From positions 1 through 34,311 of IMG/VR virus record IMGVR_UViG_3300042453_005615: a stretch of DNA of 34,311 nt; one strand, 5' to 3'. Position 1 is the stretch's first letter. Every line of letters starts with the position of its first letter. A program made the position numbers and the translations under genes. Shown here in pieces: positions 34,048 through 34,311 of the stretch. The stretch comes from a virus. Under the pieces are notes generated by a model, which was given only the letters and a program-made list of their open reading frames with translations, searched no databases and was not told the DNA's origin.

Positions 34048-34311
34048 ATGACAACATATACATACAGTGAAGCATATGAAGCGTCGTTGGCGTATTTCAA
34101 TGGCGATGAGCTCGCAGCCAGCGTGTTCGTTTCCAAGTACGCTTTACGTGATAATGATGGAAATCTTTTAGAAAAGACTCCAGCTGACATGCACATGCGG
34201 CTCGCCCGAGAATTTGCGCGAATTGAAGCAAAGTATCCAAATCCTCTCTCTGAAAAAGAAGTCTTTTGTCTTCTTGCTGATGTTGATCATTTAGACGTTA
34301 CACAAATGTCA
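34048..34311 (+). CDS. Ribonucleotide reductase large chain, N-terminal part (cut by window edge)
   Basis: The 88 visible residues begin MTTYTYSEAYEASLAYFNGDELAASVF and contain KYALRDNDGNLLEKTPADMH and RIEAKYPNPLS, a pattern typical of the N-terminus of catalytic ribonucleotide reductase chains in phages. The enzyme reduces ribonucleotides to deoxyribonucleotides. The active-site cysteines, and hence the class (I or B12-dependent II), lie beyond the window. ATG 34048 follows GGAG at 34038-34041 (6-nt spacing). With dUTPase and the HD protein it completes a nucleotide-supply set. Confidence 0.85.
   Translation, partial: MTTYTYSEAYEASLAYFNGDELAASVFVSKYALRDNDGNLLEKTPADMHMRLAREFARIEAKYPNPLSEKEVFCLLADVDHLDVTQMS

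Noticed and set aside
1-34311. tRNA genes, CRISPR arrays, insertion sequences or integrase attachment sites
   Set aside because: Gaps are nearly all under 100 bp and the largest (5655-5857) shows no cloverleaf. No spaced repeats or transposase-like proteins are visible.

Overview
The window is a contiguous piece of a large tailed-phage genome with a contractile, T4-like tail (a myovirus type). Every convincing gene lies on the + strand, genes are tightly packed, the longest gap is about 200 bp, and no tRNA, rRNA, CRISPR array or insertion sequence is visible. The protein families point to a distant T4-like phage: sheath (gp18-like), tube (gp19-like), a gp26/gp51-type baseplate protein, a tape measure, LysM-like and hub-like baseplate proteins, then UvsX, a gp32-like SSB, a T4 RNase H-type nuclease and a gp41-like helicase. 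A family-A DNA polymerase, a dUTPase and a ribonucleotide reductase make it clearly different from T4. The host cannot be named from this sequence.

Layout. Positions 1-8875 hold three tail sheath paralogues in tandem: the first is cut by the window edge, the others are 1033 and 1005 aa. The third sits between two terminator-like hairpins and has its own promoter-like sequence. Positions 8941-9429 encode the tail tube protein. Positions 9488-11143 hold a free-standing Vsr-like (EDxHD-type) homing endonuclease whose start codon lies inside a GAAA-capped hairpin. Positions 11200-12676 carry a gp26/gp51-type baseplate protein, an overlapping small gene reached by a TTG start or a frameshift, and a small unknown gene, just before the 1461-aa tape measure (12693-17078). 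Positions 17096-25560 hold baseplate genes, including a 1478-aa protein with about four degenerate repeats and one hydrophobic helix, a LysM-like protein and a 1139-aa hub-like protein.

From 25597 on the content changes to DNA metabolism: a short family-A polymerase with no exonuclease domain, an HD-domain protein, a 71-aa unknown, a four-helix membrane protein, a SAM-methyltransferase-like protein, SSB, UvsX, dUTPase, 5'-3' exonuclease, DnaB-like helicase and the start of a ribonucleotide reductase. The genes uvsX-dut-exonuclease-helicase overlap or abut and look translationally coupled.

The points most worth a second look are the homing-endonuclease start hairpin, which recalls T4 I-TevI control; the minimal polymerase with Leu at the 762 position and Ala after the motif C aspartate; the self-contained third sheath cassette; a hairpin plus purine-rich repeat in the ssb leader that recalls T4 gene 32 autoregulation; and the tape-measure-proximal overlapping gene pair that resembles a tail assembly chaperone arrangement.
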